A stretch of 64,000 bases of DNA from contig NC_049902.1 of the NCBI RefSeq assembly GCF_001411555.2, positions 11,475,888 to 11,539,887 of the forward strand, written 5' to 3'. Below, piece after piece: positions 1 to 21,854 of this stretch. Under the pieces are notes generated by a model. It made no database searches. It saw nothing but the letters and a program-made list of their open reading frames with translations, and was not told where the DNA came from. Each line of letters begins with the position of its first letter. Within the stretch, counting starts at the first letter, position 1. Made by a program: the position numbers and the translations under genes. Source of the stretch: Juglans regia. Its lineage: Eukaryota > Streptophyta > Magnoliopsida > Fagales > Juglandaceae.

Positions 1-214
1 GAACATCAAAAGGAATGGAACTTTTGTGTTTCTATCATGAAATAACTCAAATCCATTGAACTATGTGAGGAAAAATAAAATGTTGAGAGAGATTTACTTG
101 AGATAAGAAGCTATTCCATTTTGAGGGGAAAAATTATGGGAGCTAATTAATCCTTCAAAGGCTGCAACTAATATAGTACAAGATGACAATGGGACAATCA
201 AATTAAACAATACA

Positions 215-9303
<9,089 letters not shown>

Positions 9304-10645
9304 GTAATAGTAAGGAAACTGCTTCTGTATACTTTATTGTTCCATCAAACCATTGTCTGCTTTTCACTCCATTTAACAGAAACTTCACTATGATTCCCCA
9401 AGTGAACAACACAGTACATGCATGTACAAACAACGCATCTAAAACATACCAAATTACAGCCTTGCTGTAAGATTAAAGCCTGATAGAGATACCCAGAGGT
9501 TTCAGCAATCCTAAAACAGGTGAAAGCAACCTCCAATAATTTGAGAATCTTCAAGACATAGTACACTGCACGCAAGAAAATGCAGGAACGAAAGATGAGT
9601 AGCAATTCAAAAGTACAAAAATTTATAAGAACCTGAAAGTAAATCTATGCCAAGCCTAAGAGAAATGCTAGAATGAAAACTACAAAGAAAAGTTAAATTC
9701 AATGAAAACTATAAAGAAAATTTAAATTCAATAAAAATCAGAAATGAAGGTACAACTCCATACAGCCATTTTATATCAAAAAAATAATATTAGCAGGGGA
9801 CATTTAACCTTCTTGAAAAGGATAAAACAACTTCCTTTAATGGTCACATTTATCCAAGTTCACGTAAATTAATAATTTTTGTTAGACATTTCAGGCTGAG
9901 CAATTAGTGCTTTTATTTTCCTCTTTGGTCTGATCAATTTCAAAAAATGAAGAGCCAATCAAAAGCAAAAGGAACCTGCCAAGGGAAATTACTCCAGATA
10001 CAGTCAGTGGTGGAGCAATTCTCTGCTCAGTGGGTTCTAGAGCTTTGAGACATTTGTTAGTTATATATAATTTGTTAAAAGATTTTTTTTTTTAAATTAT
10101 TTCATCCACTAGAAAAATTATAGGGTCACTTTTGAGAATATTTTTTAATTGCACCAAGAAAGATTGCGAGGTTAATATTATGAGGATCCGCTTGTGATTT
10201 AGAGACAATAGAATATAAAGGAGTTTATTTAGCCTTCTAAAAACAATACAAAACAGTCTATCAAAGAAAACAACATAACATAAGGGAAAATTCTAAAAAC
10301 TGAAAAAAGTAAAGACAAAAAACAAGAGTGCCCATCCATCTAGGCTTCACATGATTCTAATCCAAGCCTATCAAAAGTGCAAAAATGTGTTTAAAAGAAT
10401 AAGAAGCAAATCATTGATGACTTCAATCATGCATTATGTTTATATTGATAAAGGCGAAGCATCTCTCATTGCAAGAGTCAATTTCTTTGATTATCTTTTG
10501 GTCATTCTCAATATTATATAGTATTGCTTTTTCCATTTTTTCATATGTACTCATTTAATCTCATAGAGAACAATCATAATGATTTTTTTATTAAACAGTA
10601 AAATTTTCTACAAAAAAAAGTATCATATTGATTCTTTTAACTATT

Positions 10646-10757
10646 TTAGTTAGATTTTTTTTTATAAGTAAAAAGAAATTTATTAATCCACATAATTAGG
10701 CATAGCCCAAGTACATAGAGAGAATACAAGAGAAAACAACTAATTAGTTGGATTTTT
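10646..10757 (-). mobile_element. Short retroposed LINE 3' tail with target duplication
   Basis: The minus strand carries a conserved tail, GTACTTGGGCTATGCC then AATAAATTTC and a poly(A). The same tail recurs at 28574-28842 and 36690-36763. The 14-mers at 10646-10659 and 10744-10757 match at 13 of 14 positions and look like a target duplication, so this is a severely 5'-truncated non-LTR insertion of about 85 bp. It lies in the kinase 5' leader intron. Confidence 0.6.
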
Positions 10758-12068
10758 GCAACCACTAAAGCAAAATCTTGTGTACACTACGGACTATAAG
10801 TGGATTGAAAGTTTTCTATGGATTACATATTACCCAATATTCGATTGATCATTCTAAGGTTATTGAAAAAACAGATTGGGAGTCACTTCCTTTCTGTCCA
10901 AGTTACTTTTGTTTGTCAACGTTTCTTCTCTATATGTCTAACTCACTCTCTTTTTACTTTCTGAGTTTCGGGAATGTTCGCTATCAGATATCAAAACCAT
11001 TATCAGATGTTTCATTATCTCCCACAAGAAAAGCATAGAAATTAATGCAATAGCAAGGTTGGTTAATCATATTTGTATTAGATTCTTAGAAATAAAGTAT
11101 TTTGAGGCAGTGCTTGTATCTGATCATCGAATAAGTTTACCAAATGCTAAACTAAATGATGGTATGGTCCATGTAATTGTTCACCTCTTCCGGTCTCTGT
11201 TCTTTTATCTCTTTTGACGGAACATATTATCGAGCAACAAAGGTCTGCCAGATGATGTGGTTCTTCTACACTATAACTCTCTTTTTGAAGAAGTGGAACA
11301 ATTAATTTAATGTAACTTAACTTTTATACAGGCCTAATCTTAGTAATTTTCCTTGCTGAAACCCAGCACGGACCAATCACTTCAAAGGATTTAATACAAA
11401 AATGCATACTAAATCTGTCAGCCCAAAGTTCCTCAATTTCTGCTTTTGTGCCACACTTATAGATCATCTTATTTCTTGTTTTCTTTGGGTCTTGACTTTA
11501 CCAATATTTGACGCATGACGTGCCAAAGCCAGTGAATTGGCTAGTGCAATGGAACTTGACCAGTGAAATGAAATGCTACAACAGCAGCCAGAAAATGATA
11601 TAACTAAATTTTAGCTGTGTAGAACTGAAGCGGTTCAAACAATTAGGAGCGTATGTAAATTACCTTTGGATGGGCGTCATCAGTAGACATATGGGAAATC
11701 TAACCTTTATGATAACTTACACAAGTAGAAACAGCTCGTCCCAAATTCTCCTTGGGATAAAAACAAATTTTGAAGACCCATTCGCAAGGAAATTGAATTT
11801 CAGGAAATAAAAATTACCAAATCTCGCTTGTGTTATTTGATCAATTTCTTTTAGCATTTCCTCTTATTCCCAAAATCACATTATCAACAACGACCATATA
11901 CATCTCAGCAAACCATCAAACAAAAGCACCTCTAACATGCATACATATCACATGCCCCCTAACTTGGTAAGAAAGAAATCAGTCACAGATCAAAATCCGT
12001 CGAACATAAATCATATCCACAAACTTATTTAGATTGAAATTAAAAGAAAATAATAAGAATCTAAATAC

Positions 12069-12235
12069 CTGTTAAGAGAGAGCAATGCTTTTTAACTAGT
12101 TCTCAGTTCTGGTTATAGTTCAAGAGGGATTGAGAGAACAGGTCATTACTGTACATGAACAAGAGTCTCCGTCAAAGCTCAAAGAACCCGTATCTTTAAA
12201 CTTTCCCTCACTTTCCATATCTAACCTGAAATATG
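12069..12235 (-). other. Probable 5' UTR exon of the Raf-like kinase gene
   Basis: On the minus strand a pyrimidine-rich stretch ends in AACAG followed by GTATTTAG, giving a donor at 12068-12067. A TATA-like box lies about 30 bases upstream of the presumed start. The matching acceptor just upstream of the ATG at 9303 is uncertain; CAG triplets near 9323-9330 are candidates. If correct, the gene has a 5' leader intron of about 2.7 kb, a common arrangement for this kinase family. The upstream boundary is an estimate. Confidence 0.55.
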
Positions 12236-12255
12236 TTTTCTTTGAACGTTTTTCT

Positions 12256-12266
12256 TCTTTTATATA
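12256..12266 (-). promoter_or_regulatory. TATA box upstream of the Raf-like kinase gene
   Basis: The minus strand reads GTATATAAAAG, a good plant TATA match. It sits about 30 bases before a pyrimidine-rich leader and the predicted first exon. Position and orientation suit the kinase gene; no other gene is near. Confidence 0.55.
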
Positions 12267-12464
12267 CGCCAAAACGGTCCTTCGAAGGTATTAAAACGAC
12301 GACTCAGAAGCCTCGCACAATATTCTCAAGCTGAGAGTCAAACAAGTATGCGACAGACAGGGTTCCCATTTTGCCCTTCGTAGGTATTCTTTCTACTGAA
12401 ATGCCATTGGAAATAGTATTTGACTTGAATTCCTTTTTTATTACGCGTCAAAAGTTTAAGGATA

Positions 12465-12665
12465 ATGCTACGTGACCGACATTTCCAACTGAATTTGCAC
12501 TTTTTTTTATTTTTACTTCAACCATTTTTATATATTTTAAAATATTTTAAAAAAATTTTAAAAAATATCAATTCACTAATAATTATTTTCTTAACTATTA
12601 AATTAAAAAAATAAAAATTACAATTAATAAATTTTATCGGTCTAAATAGCATTTTACACTCTCCT
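12465..12665. mobile_element. MITE-like AT-rich element
   Basis: It begins with TAATGCTACGTGACCGAC and ends with a complementary GGTCTAAATAGCATT-type end. The core has a CACTAATAATT...AAAAAATTTTAAAA motif shared with elements near 16.8 and 24.0 kb. It has no coding capacity. Boundaries are approximate. Confidence 0.4.
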
Positions 12666-13277
12666 ATTTAGTTTATTAGAAAAAGAGGAAGGAATTTTAG
12701 CATGAGCCTGCATTCCCTTGCCTTCCCATGAGCCCACCCTTTGAAAAAAAAAATTAAAATTTTTGAGAAAAAAATATTTTATTTAAATAGGGTCTAATTA
12801 TGAAAGAAAAAGAAAATCTAATTTTCAAAAATTAGATTTTGAAAATGTGTACAAAATATAAAAAATTATTTAGATAAAAGTTCTTTTGCAATATTTTTTT
12901 TATACGAGCGATGCTGCAAATTATACTCACATTTTACTCTCATTCCACTATATAAAATATGGCAATCTCATCACCTTTGGATCATCTTTTACTTATTTTA
13001 TAAAAGAAAATCTAAAAATTAATGAAAAATATTAACCCATCATAATGGGATGAGAGTATAATATATAGAATTTTCCGTTTTATAATGGTAGATAGATATG
13101 AAAAGTTGTTTAGATAAAATTTTTCTGAATTTTTTGTTTAATTTTTGCGGAAGTTATTTTGGTTTTAAATTTTTTTCCACATAACCCTAGACAAATGATT
13201 AGTTGATTTTATTTTTTTTAGAAATAAAGGTTTTCTAGGATTAAATAGATATTTGTATTGAAGTTTAATTTAATATT

Positions 13278-13298
13278 ATATATATATATATATATATA
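13278..13298. repeat. (TA)n microsatellite
   Basis: A run of about ten TA units, followed some 35 bases later by a short poly(A) and GA run. This is intergenic, upstream of the kinase promoter. Confidence 0.85.
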
Positions 13299-14074
13299 AA
13301 CCATACATGGCAGATTCAGGGGGGAAAAAAAAAAAAGAGAGAGAGAGAGTTTTGAATCTTTGATTTTTGACCAGTCCATTACCAGCCCTTTCATATCTTT
13401 CTTGCATCCTTAATTCAATGATATGAGTTATGGTAACCTAGAAATTAAGTAATATTAATTATGTTTCTTCTTTAATAATTTATATGATCAGGTCAATTAT
13501 TAGGTGGGTAAATAAATGCATATTATTTTTTTGGTGGCATCAACTGCATATGATTTATTTTCCATATTATTACAACATGGAATGGGTTTTTTTTTTTTTT
13601 TTTTTTTATCATTAAATCTATATGTAGTTGGGTAAATCATGGATCCATTAATTTCTAAATATTTACGAACGAGAAATTCTTCTCATCACCTGCTTTATCT
13701 AATTTATACTCCACACCTGATGTGTTAAACTAGATTCATTAACAAATGAACCGGCTCTTCTCTCTCGTCCCAACATCTTCAATTTCACGTCTTCCTCCCC
13801 GATGGGGTTTGTCTCATCTTCTCTATGAATCTCTCATGCCTTCGTCCCTAGCCCGCTTGAAACTTGATGATCCGCGAGTACTAATCTCCTCAACCGCTTC
13901 TCTCTATGGTACCCAAAGTGAGCCAAAATCCCAAAATCAGTCAAATGTGTGTAGCTCCTTCATCTCCTCGTGCCTTCTTCCCCACAATGTTGGCCTCTCA
14001 TGCTATACTTAATATTGGGTTGTGAAAATAAATATGAAAAAATAATTCAGGCAATAGAAAACGGAAAACTCTAA

Positions 14075-14265
14075 TGGATGTTGAAGTGAAGTGAGTTGAG
14101 TTGAGTTGAGATGATAAAATATTGTTAGAATATTATTTTTTAATATTATTATTATTTTAGAATTTGAAAAAGTTGAATTGTTTATTATATTTTGTGTTAG
14201 AATTTGAAAAAATTGTAATAATGAATTGAGATGAGTTGAGAGTATTTTATGACTTAAACGCAGCC
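14075..14265. mobile_element. Tourist-like MITE
   Basis: It has the family layout: GAGTTGAGTTGAGATGA at the left, the TAAAATATTGTTAGAATATT core, TTGAAAAAGTTGAATTGTTT, then ATGAGTTGAG and AAACGCAGCC at the right end. Confidence 0.65.
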
Positions 14266-14566
14266 TAAAACTAGGCGTTTTCGCGCACCCTTGTGCACCG
14301 AAATGATGTGACAAGCCACGGTAACAAATGAAACGACACGTTGAGGGAGAAAAATCTTAACTTATGAAGTGGTGCGTTTCGTCTCGGACTTAACCAAAAC
14401 GAGATCCTCCTCTACCAAGACGCATTCTGCCATTCTCTTCTCTATCGTTCTCCTCGTCTCCAACTGTAAAAAAAAAAGAAATCGGGCAGACAAGTAGAGA
14501 CCTTCTGCACTTGGAGCGCCAAAACCCCTCCACCACACCATTGGGTATCAATCTCGCTCTCTCTAG

Positions 14567-14912
14567 TGTTTTACGAGAATTGTGATATTGAAGTGTTCAC
14601 TGGAAATGAATCTGCAGTTATTGAAATGGTAAATGGGTCTCCCTCCCCCACCCCCTCATTTCTCTCCTATTCCTGCTATTACGGAATCCATTACTGATTT
14701 TGTTAAGTGCATCTCTATTATAGGATTTGATGCTTAGTGTTGCTGATCTTCATACCTCAGAGGTTGTTGATGCTGCTGAATCTGCAATTGCTGGTTTTCA
14801 GCCTATGATTCCATTAGCTCTGTTCATGGCTTTAGAGTTTTCCAAAAACGAAATGGGACGTTTTGGCGTGCAGCATGGGTATTGGAGACGAGCAGGAGAC
14901 GAAACAAAATGA
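14567..14912 (+). CDS. Unrecognised spliced ORF fragment
   Basis: I do not recognise the product. A polypyrimidine acceptor ends at 14566; an open exon runs 14567-14628 and ends ATG|GTAAAT; an acceptor ends at 14723; the frame then continues 14724-14912 to a stop. Joining the two exons keeps one frame of about 83 residues. It includes SAVIEMDLMLSVADLHTSEV and a small-residue-rich stretch. Codon use looks protein-like up to about 14860; after that the sequence loses character. No start codon or promoter is clear and nothing follows downstream, so a gene fragment or decayed copy is more likely than a working gene. Confidence 0.35.
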
Positions 14913-16349
14913 AAGGGAAAATATCATCTGAATATTATTTTGTTTCTTTTGGGTATTTTCTTTTTCGAAGCTATGTCCTACCCCTTAAATCCCATGAAGT
15001 GCAATAGAATCGGGTGATAAGAGTTTGTTCCAAATGGAAGAAATAGTGAATAAATACTTGAAGATTTCTAAAACCCAAAACGCACGTTTCATTTCATTCA
15101 GGCAAGGAGGAAAAAAAAAGTATCACATCAAGTATATGGTGTTAGTAAAAAGTAACTGATGTATAGAAGAAACCTTTATGAATTGGACCACTAAGAGCAC
15201 TACAATGTATCTTCAAAATTTGAAAGAATATAGATAAAATGAAGTAGTCAAATAGTGGAAACTTCAAATATGAGCTACAATATTTCTAAAGCTTTCTTCA
15301 TATTTGGAGATGCACTGATGATCTTCAAAAGTAATATTTTATTCCAAAATATCATACCCAACTACTCCATAACATTTCTCACATTTTTCATCTTCAAAAT
15401 TGATATATTCAAAAGTGATATTTATTTCAAAATATCATACCCACGTTTCCCATAATAATTTAAGTAAAAATTAAATTATTAATTAATATAAAATTAGTGT
15501 AATTGTAAAATATGAAAAAAAAAAAATTTAAAAATTATTATTAAAAAATAATATTATATTATTATTTTGATTAATCCAATATTAGATTATGGCTTGAATG
15601 ATTTTGGATTTATGAAAAACATGAACTTTTAGCAAAATTTTGAAGATGGATTTGATAAAATCAATGTCAATACTCTGTTAGCTATGGCTTGAAAATGTTA
15701 GGAGGAATAGAATAATCTCCTACTCTTTCATTAAATGATATATTATTTTGCATCTAATAATAAGAGATATGATCTTTAATAGATTTTCTATATTTCAAAT
15801 AAAATGAAGAATATTCATTGAATACAAAATATGTAGTATTTTGATCATTTCCCTTGTTAATAAAATCATTTTTAAAAACACAAAATAAAATATCTTATTT
15901 TTTGTTTTTTGAGAGTGTCAATTCAACAAGGAAATAGATTGGGTTATTGGGTGATCACATACCTTGTACCCAACTCACATCTCACATCACATTTTGCCAT
16001 TGACTGAAGATAAAGACATCATGGGTTTGACCCAATTAATTTATTAATTTCTTTCATAAAAAGAATTCTTCCTAATAGTTATCTTATCTATTAAGAAACA
16101 TCGTCAAATTCCCAAAAAAAAAAGGTCGGTCATGCGTGGAAAATTATGTAATATAAAGGTCGGCTGTGGAAAAATGGTGCCTTTCTTAAAACAGCAGAAA
16201 TGCTAAACTCACCCAAAGTTGGATCTCGAAACTGTCTCAAAATCCCTTTCTTTTTTTTTTTTTTTTTTTTTTTTTATGATTAAGAAAGTATTTTTTAATG
16301 ATGTTATAGATTTTTTTTTATTTTTTTAAAAAAATATTTATGATAGAGT

Positions 16350-16500
16350 AATGTTAGAGAGAAGCCACTATAGTAATACATATTTTACACTCACTGCGTG
16401 ACTACTTCTAGTTGATTATTCCTAATACTCATTTGGGAAGATGTGTGGTCTATATGATACCACATCATATGTGTAAAATAGATACTTTTAATAGTAATTT
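16350..16500. mobile_element. MITE-like element (GAGTAATGTTA type)
   Basis: It starts GAGTAATGTTAGAGAGAAGC and is followed by an internal inverted pair around ATGTGTAAAATAGATAC and ATATTTTACACTCAC. It resembles the other GAGTAATGCTA-type copies here but its right end is diffuse. Confidence 0.4.
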
Positions 16501-16802
16501 CTATCTATATTTATTCTTTATGATAATCAAAAAAATAAAATAGAAAATGTATTGTTCGGGACACATCTTCAAAAAATTTCTTCGATCACTGTAGAGTGAC
16601 TCTTCTTAAAAACTGTTACAGATGCGCTAAAAAATTAGCTTTCCAACAGCTTCCTTCTAATTCATCTTAATATGATAAAGATAAAGAGACATTTTAACTT
16701 TTGAAGAATAATAAAAATTACATTAAAAAAGGATAAAATTATAAAATTGTAAATGATTTCATGTCAATAGAGTGACATGATGATGTAGTTTTATCATTAT
16801 AT

Positions 16803-17045
16803 AAAGAGTAAAGCTACTCTCACCGCTCCCGCTCGGAGCTCCCGCTCGGAGCTTCCATTGCATTTTTTTAATTTTTTTTACCTAGCGATTAAGTATTTTT
16901 TAATGATGTTGTGATTTTTTTATTTTTTTTTTAAATATTTAAAAGTTTTAAAAAATACATATAAGAAAAAGAAAAATAAATACCAATTACAACTAACGGT
17001 GGCTCCCAGCGGTAGTTGGGAGCGGTGGGCGTAGAAGCATCCTTA
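16803..17045. mobile_element. MITE with GC-rich inverted ends
   Basis: The left end, CTCACCGCTCCCGCTCGGAGC, pairs loosely with the right end, GTTGGGAGCGGTGGGCGTAG. The middle is AT-rich, with the CACTAAT/AACTAAC motif shared with the 12.5 and 24.0 kb elements. A duplicated CTCCCGCTCGGAG word sits at the left edge. Confidence 0.5.
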
Positions 17046-18240
17046 TATAAACAATTCTCTCTCTCTCTCTCTCTCTTTCTTTCTTTATTTATTTTTTATT
17101 TTTTCTTTTTTTTAAAAAATTTCTTCTTATCAACTATTATTCAACACTCTACACCACCAAGGCATCTTGAAAGTCACTCATATTCTATGAATATGGTATC
17201 TATCTAGTGTGATGTATGGAATAAATAATAAAGGTGGAGTGTTAGAATATTTCTATTGATTGGTCAAATTAGATGGTCCAGATTAATATCACAAAAATGG
17301 CAAAATAGAGTCAATCAATATCAATGTCGTATGGTGCGCCATAAATTGAGAGAATTTGTACCTACTCTAAAATTTTGAGGACACACGAAAAATGATAATA
17401 GATATCGTCGTTAAAAGTCATTAATAATTAATAACAACCCTATGAAAAACACTTCACATTTTATGAAAAAACAAAAAATTTCAACGTTATGTGTGGGATG
17501 TGTGATGTGTACAGTTGCTAATTTGTTGCAAAACTCTTTTTCTAAACTCTCTTACTTTCTCTAGTACCTTCTCTATTTTGTTTTTGGTTCATTTTCTTTT
17601 CTAGTCTTGTTTTTTGGTTTTTTATTTAGATTTTAGGATTGAATTTTAATCATGTTAAAATTTAAATATGTAAAAGTTTAATCAAAGTAAAATTTAAATC
17701 TATTTTAATCACATTCTATAAAATACACTCAAAAAAGGGAATTAAGCTTTATTCAGGTTAAAATATATAATCAAAAGTTTATATTAATGGATTATCACTG
17801 ATATGGTCTTAAGATAGAGAAGTTTCTTTTAAAAAAAAAAAAAAAATTGCTCAAACGAAAGAATGTTGTTGAAGATATATAGTCTCGTGGTCGGTTTGAT
17901 CATCCGGCCCTTTTATTAAAATTAAGTCGGTTCTTGCCCCTCATCAATTCAATTGAGATGTTGACATTGTTGTTGAATAATCTAAATAATATTTTTTTAT
18001 GGATTTATTATTATTATTATTTAATATTAAAAAAAGTTATTGACCAAAAATCTGAATACCTTTAAAAAAAAAAAAGAATTTGTTAAAGAATGTGGTTTTG
18101 TCTAAACATGATTTGCTATGTAATGATGCCTTTTTTAATTTTGTTGTGGTCGGACGTCCATGACACCATTGCTTTGCAATGATGGTGGAGATTTTGCATT
18201 CATGACTTGCTAAAAGTATAATAACTGGCAAAAAAATAAA
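17046..18240. other. Intergenic, no gene seen
   Basis: AT-rich sequence with poly(T) and poly(A) runs and a short CT run near 17060. No splice-supported ORF, no recognisable transposase and no RNA gene is visible. Confidence 0.6.
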
Positions 18241-18332
18241 TAAGCCTAATGTGGTTCGACATTGGGGTTTACGTCCATGAGTCTAGGGAGTGAAATCTAT
18301 TGCAAATTGTGTTTGATACAAGCTCTCAACTC

Positions 18333-18745
18333 TTATTTAGTGGTGCGCTCTGACTCCGATCGAGTCAGATTGGCCAACTCTGATTTCCGACTTTGACTAA
18401 GGTCCGAAGCCAAGTTGACACTACATTCACAACTCTGTTGCAAGTGGTCATAAAGCCCCAGAAACTTCTCAAAGTACATGTTCGCAATACAATATAAATT
18501 ACCAAATATACGAACAGTGGTATCATAAATCAATTTAAAAAATTGAACAAAATATCTCGCATTATCCCAATTACAAGTGTCTAGCGGTATGAGCCCCTTC
18601 CTCCTTGTTGTGTCCTTTGACAAAGTATTATACAAACCTCCATCTTTGGCCTCCATCCTCTTGAAGGCTCTCTCATACTTTTATGCTACATGTAAAATCG
18701 TGTAGGTCTAGTTCCATCTAGCGGGAACGTCCAAGGTCAACATAC
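18333..18745 (-). pseudogene. hAT transposase remnant (RICESLEEPER-like)
   Basis: The minus-strand frame reads LTLDVPARWN, then a stop, TYTILHVA, a stop, and KYERAFKRMEAKDGG. It continues open to 18333 and includes ARYFVQFFKLIYDTTVRIFG and NLYCIANMYFEKFLGLYDHL. This is the catalytic-core region of plant hAT transposases of the DAYSLEEPER/RICESLEEPER class. Two in-frame stops and the missing N- and C-terminal parts show that it is dead. Its upstream side abuts a later solo-LTR insertion. Confidence 0.8.
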
Positions 18746-18747
18746 TA

Positions 18748-21700
18748 CCACATGTATATTGGGAAGGGAAGCCTAGGGAAGAGAAATAGTGCTTTTCTAG
18801 AAAATCTGCATGGGGAACCGAAAGGAGGCACAAATGATTTCGAATTTGGTCAATTTTTGCCAAGTGTTAAGCATGCACTAAGCTTCTAGAAGATTAGATG
18901 AAAATACTTTTGTACCAAGGACAAATATGCCCTTAGGGTTTCAGCTAACACATTCCTAAGTACCCCATTCACTTGCCACTTGTCATCTAGATTATTTTTA
19001 GACCAATGGCACATGAGAAGTCACCTAGGGAAGGAGCACTAGGAAGATGAAGCATCAACTTGGAAAATGTAAGAAGGAGTGAACGGCTAGAGAATAGCAC
19101 AAGCCCAATGCCACTTGTAATCTATGGCAAAGGTTACTTGTTGGGAAAATGAGAGGCATAAGATGTTTTACCAAGATACCCTTGAAGAGATATTCACTTG
19201 CTTTAGGAAAGGAATGGCATAAAGGGGAAAGAAGGGGATTTCGGCCAAGGATGGAGAAACCCTACACGCCACTCCCAAGATGTCCCTTCCCAATGCAATC
19301 CAAATGGGGAATTCTAAGAGTCATTCTCAGCAAAAGAGAAAGGGAAAGAAAAAACCTATTCCACTTGTCATCCATGCAAGGATTTTGGAAATAACCAAGG
19401 AGGGAAGTGAATAGTCTACTATAAAAAGGAGGTGGTACACGCTTATGGGCTTTTCCTTTGCCATTTTTTAGAATTTGCATGAACTCTCACTCTCTCCACA
19501 CAATTCTCACATGTTCACTTGAAGATTCTCTCACTTTTTCGTATTTTCTTTCCAACCAAACAAGGAGGATCCTTTCAAGAAAGAGAATTTCGGCATCATC
19601 AAGGATAGACAAGGTAAGGATCGGTTTTCTCTTAGTTTTGCACACACATGTCACTTTCTCAACTCAAAAATGAGATCCAAATCTCATAAGATTTCGAGAA
19701 TGATAGAACACACACTTTCTACCCGATTTCTTGGAAAATGACTTAGGGTTTTTAAGAAACCCTTGAAGCCGATTAGTGGGGGGAGTTCATCCTCTATGTT
19801 TTTTACCACCACATATTTTTTTGATTTACTTTAGGTTTTGTTTCACTACATGAATGGAATAAATGAGTTTTTGACCTAAGAACTCTAAAAGCTGAATGGT
19901 TTAAAATCAATTGATGTCCTAGAAATCCCCACACACTTAAGAACACGAAATAAGGTTTTAAGATACTATTTCTAATGTAGTATATTCATATTTACAGCTT
20001 GCTAGTATTTCTTTACACGGATTTTTGTAATAATACACGCAACTTACTCTTGATTAATACTTGTATATATTTGTGTAAATCCTTTCATTGTTATATTTGC
20101 TTTGTTTACTATCTCTTGTTTGTTTGTTTGAATATGCTTATGTGATCTTGGAATATGAATATTACATGAATGGTATGATTCGGTTTTAAAATGAAAATGG
20201 CAAGAATGTTCAATGCATGTTTCGGTTTTAAGGAAAACATTGTAGTTGATTTGTGTTACTTGATGATTCAGCTATACCATGTCTTAGAAGTTTTGAATTT
20301 TTGCCAAACACCATAATTTTATGCTTCATTTCGTTATGCTTTGATTTCTAAGCAAAGATGTTTGAAGAAGAAGCATGTTTAAGTAATGAATCTTCATGTT
20401 TTGCATCTATATGTTTCGGCCAATTGTCTTTTTCATGGGTCCATGTATGAGTTTTGATATCTCATATAGTTTATGTTATCATGCTATGAAATGAATATGT
20501 TATGCTTGGTTATTTCATGCACGGCATTCATATGTCGTATGTCAAGTGTAAGTACGTATGTTATAAGTCTCATGTCACATGCATTTGGGGAAAAGTGTTT
20601 TCAAAGAAAATGTTTAAAAGCTTTATCACGACCATAAGTGCTAGGGCGAGAGTGGTAACCCCTGGGTCGACAAAGTATCGTCAACAAGTCTCGAATGAAT
20701 TCTTTTCAAAGAATGCCGGAGCGAGAAAGTGCCTAACTCTAGTAGGTGCATAGGGCATGTAAACTGATGAAATAAGGTCGAGTTAATATGAATATCTGTT
20801 TATGATGTATTCATCATGATGTACGGACCGTTGATGGTGCGGTAACTAGTAGGAACACGCGGTGCTAAGGGGAATCGTGTTGTGTCTATCCTCTGAACAA
20901 GAATAAGAACTTATGTGATAAGGATCACTTGATGCAAATCTTGTGATATGTCTTGATAAGACAAGTTTTGATTAAGATCACGCGAATAAGAAAAGATAAG
21001 AAGTTTTTATGAAAAGTTAAGTTTTGTTACAAGTCAAGTTTTGGTAAAATGTATAAGTCAAGTACATGTTCATGCACACATTTCATGATATACCTCTTGT
21101 ATGCTTGTGTTAACTGTAGTATATTGTGTGATTACTTGTTGAGATTTCTTAAAATCTCATTGTGGTAGTTTTCACTACTATTTCCAAACCGGAATGGTAG
21201 AAATTGTGACAAGTGTAGCAGACAATAACCATGGCCAAGAGGAAGAGAACGACACCTCCTCCTCCGGAGAGGATTGTGCCTAAAATGGCTGTAAGTCGGC
21301 CTAAGCCCTCCATGCTGGAGTGACTCGAGGCCATCGACCGGGAGATCTCAGGAATACTTTAGTTCATTGCGGAATTCAGGCGGCATAACAATCGGGACAA
21401 AGATAAGACCTTGGAAAAGCGTGTGAAGTCCAAACCCTCTTGAGGAGAATGGGAACTTAAGTTTTTGTGGAAAAAAAAAAAGAAGAAAAGAAACAGGACT
21501 TATGGTTTTAGACCTTAACTTTTGTAGAACTATGTTTTGAGGAGGTCCCGTATTTTGGGAGATTTAAACTATACTCTATGATTTTGGGATGTTATATTTT
21601 TATGATACATATTTATGTTTTGGGCAATGTTGGAATATGATATTAGTATGGTGCCATGTGCTTTGTAATTGCTTATCGCGTTGCTTAGTTTATTCGACCT

Positions 21701-21854
21701 TTCCTATTTTTCAGCTACTATGTTATTGCATATTGCTAGTGTACTTAGGTGCATAACATATTATCTGTCATATTTGGGGTGTGTGTATCCTTGTGTTACA
21801 TGTCCCGACGTTTCAGTCACTGTCCAATCTCAAGCAAGGGTTAGGGGCACCACA
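18748..21854 (+). mobile_element. 3.1 kb solo LTR (probable Gypsy, Del/Tekay-like) with 5-bp target duplication
   Basis: The LTR spans 18753-21849, starts TGTATATTGG and ends TTAGGGGCA, so it has TG...CA ends. It is flanked by CCACA at 18748-18752 and again at 21850-21854, a perfect 5-bp duplication. A TATA box lies at 19420-19427 and a late segment near 21130-21430 resembles the U5 part of large plant Gypsy LTRs. No gag, pol, primer site or second LTR follows, so this is a solo LTR left by LTR-LTR recombination. Short ORFs inside (for example 19149-19394 and 20502-20753) look like chance. The Gypsy assignment rests on size and layout, not on protein. Confidence 0.7.
19420..19427 (+). promoter_or_regulatory. 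TATA box of the solo LTR
   Basis: TATAAAAA in an otherwise mixed context, about 670 bases into the LTR, which suits a U3/R boundary on the plus strand. Confidence 0.5.

Noticed and set aside
12905..13080. Possible MITE related to the 37.6 kb element (ACTCTCATTCC and GGGATGAGAGT ends)
   Set aside because: The ends pair only over about ten bases and no target duplication was found, so it is mentioned only as a possible relative.
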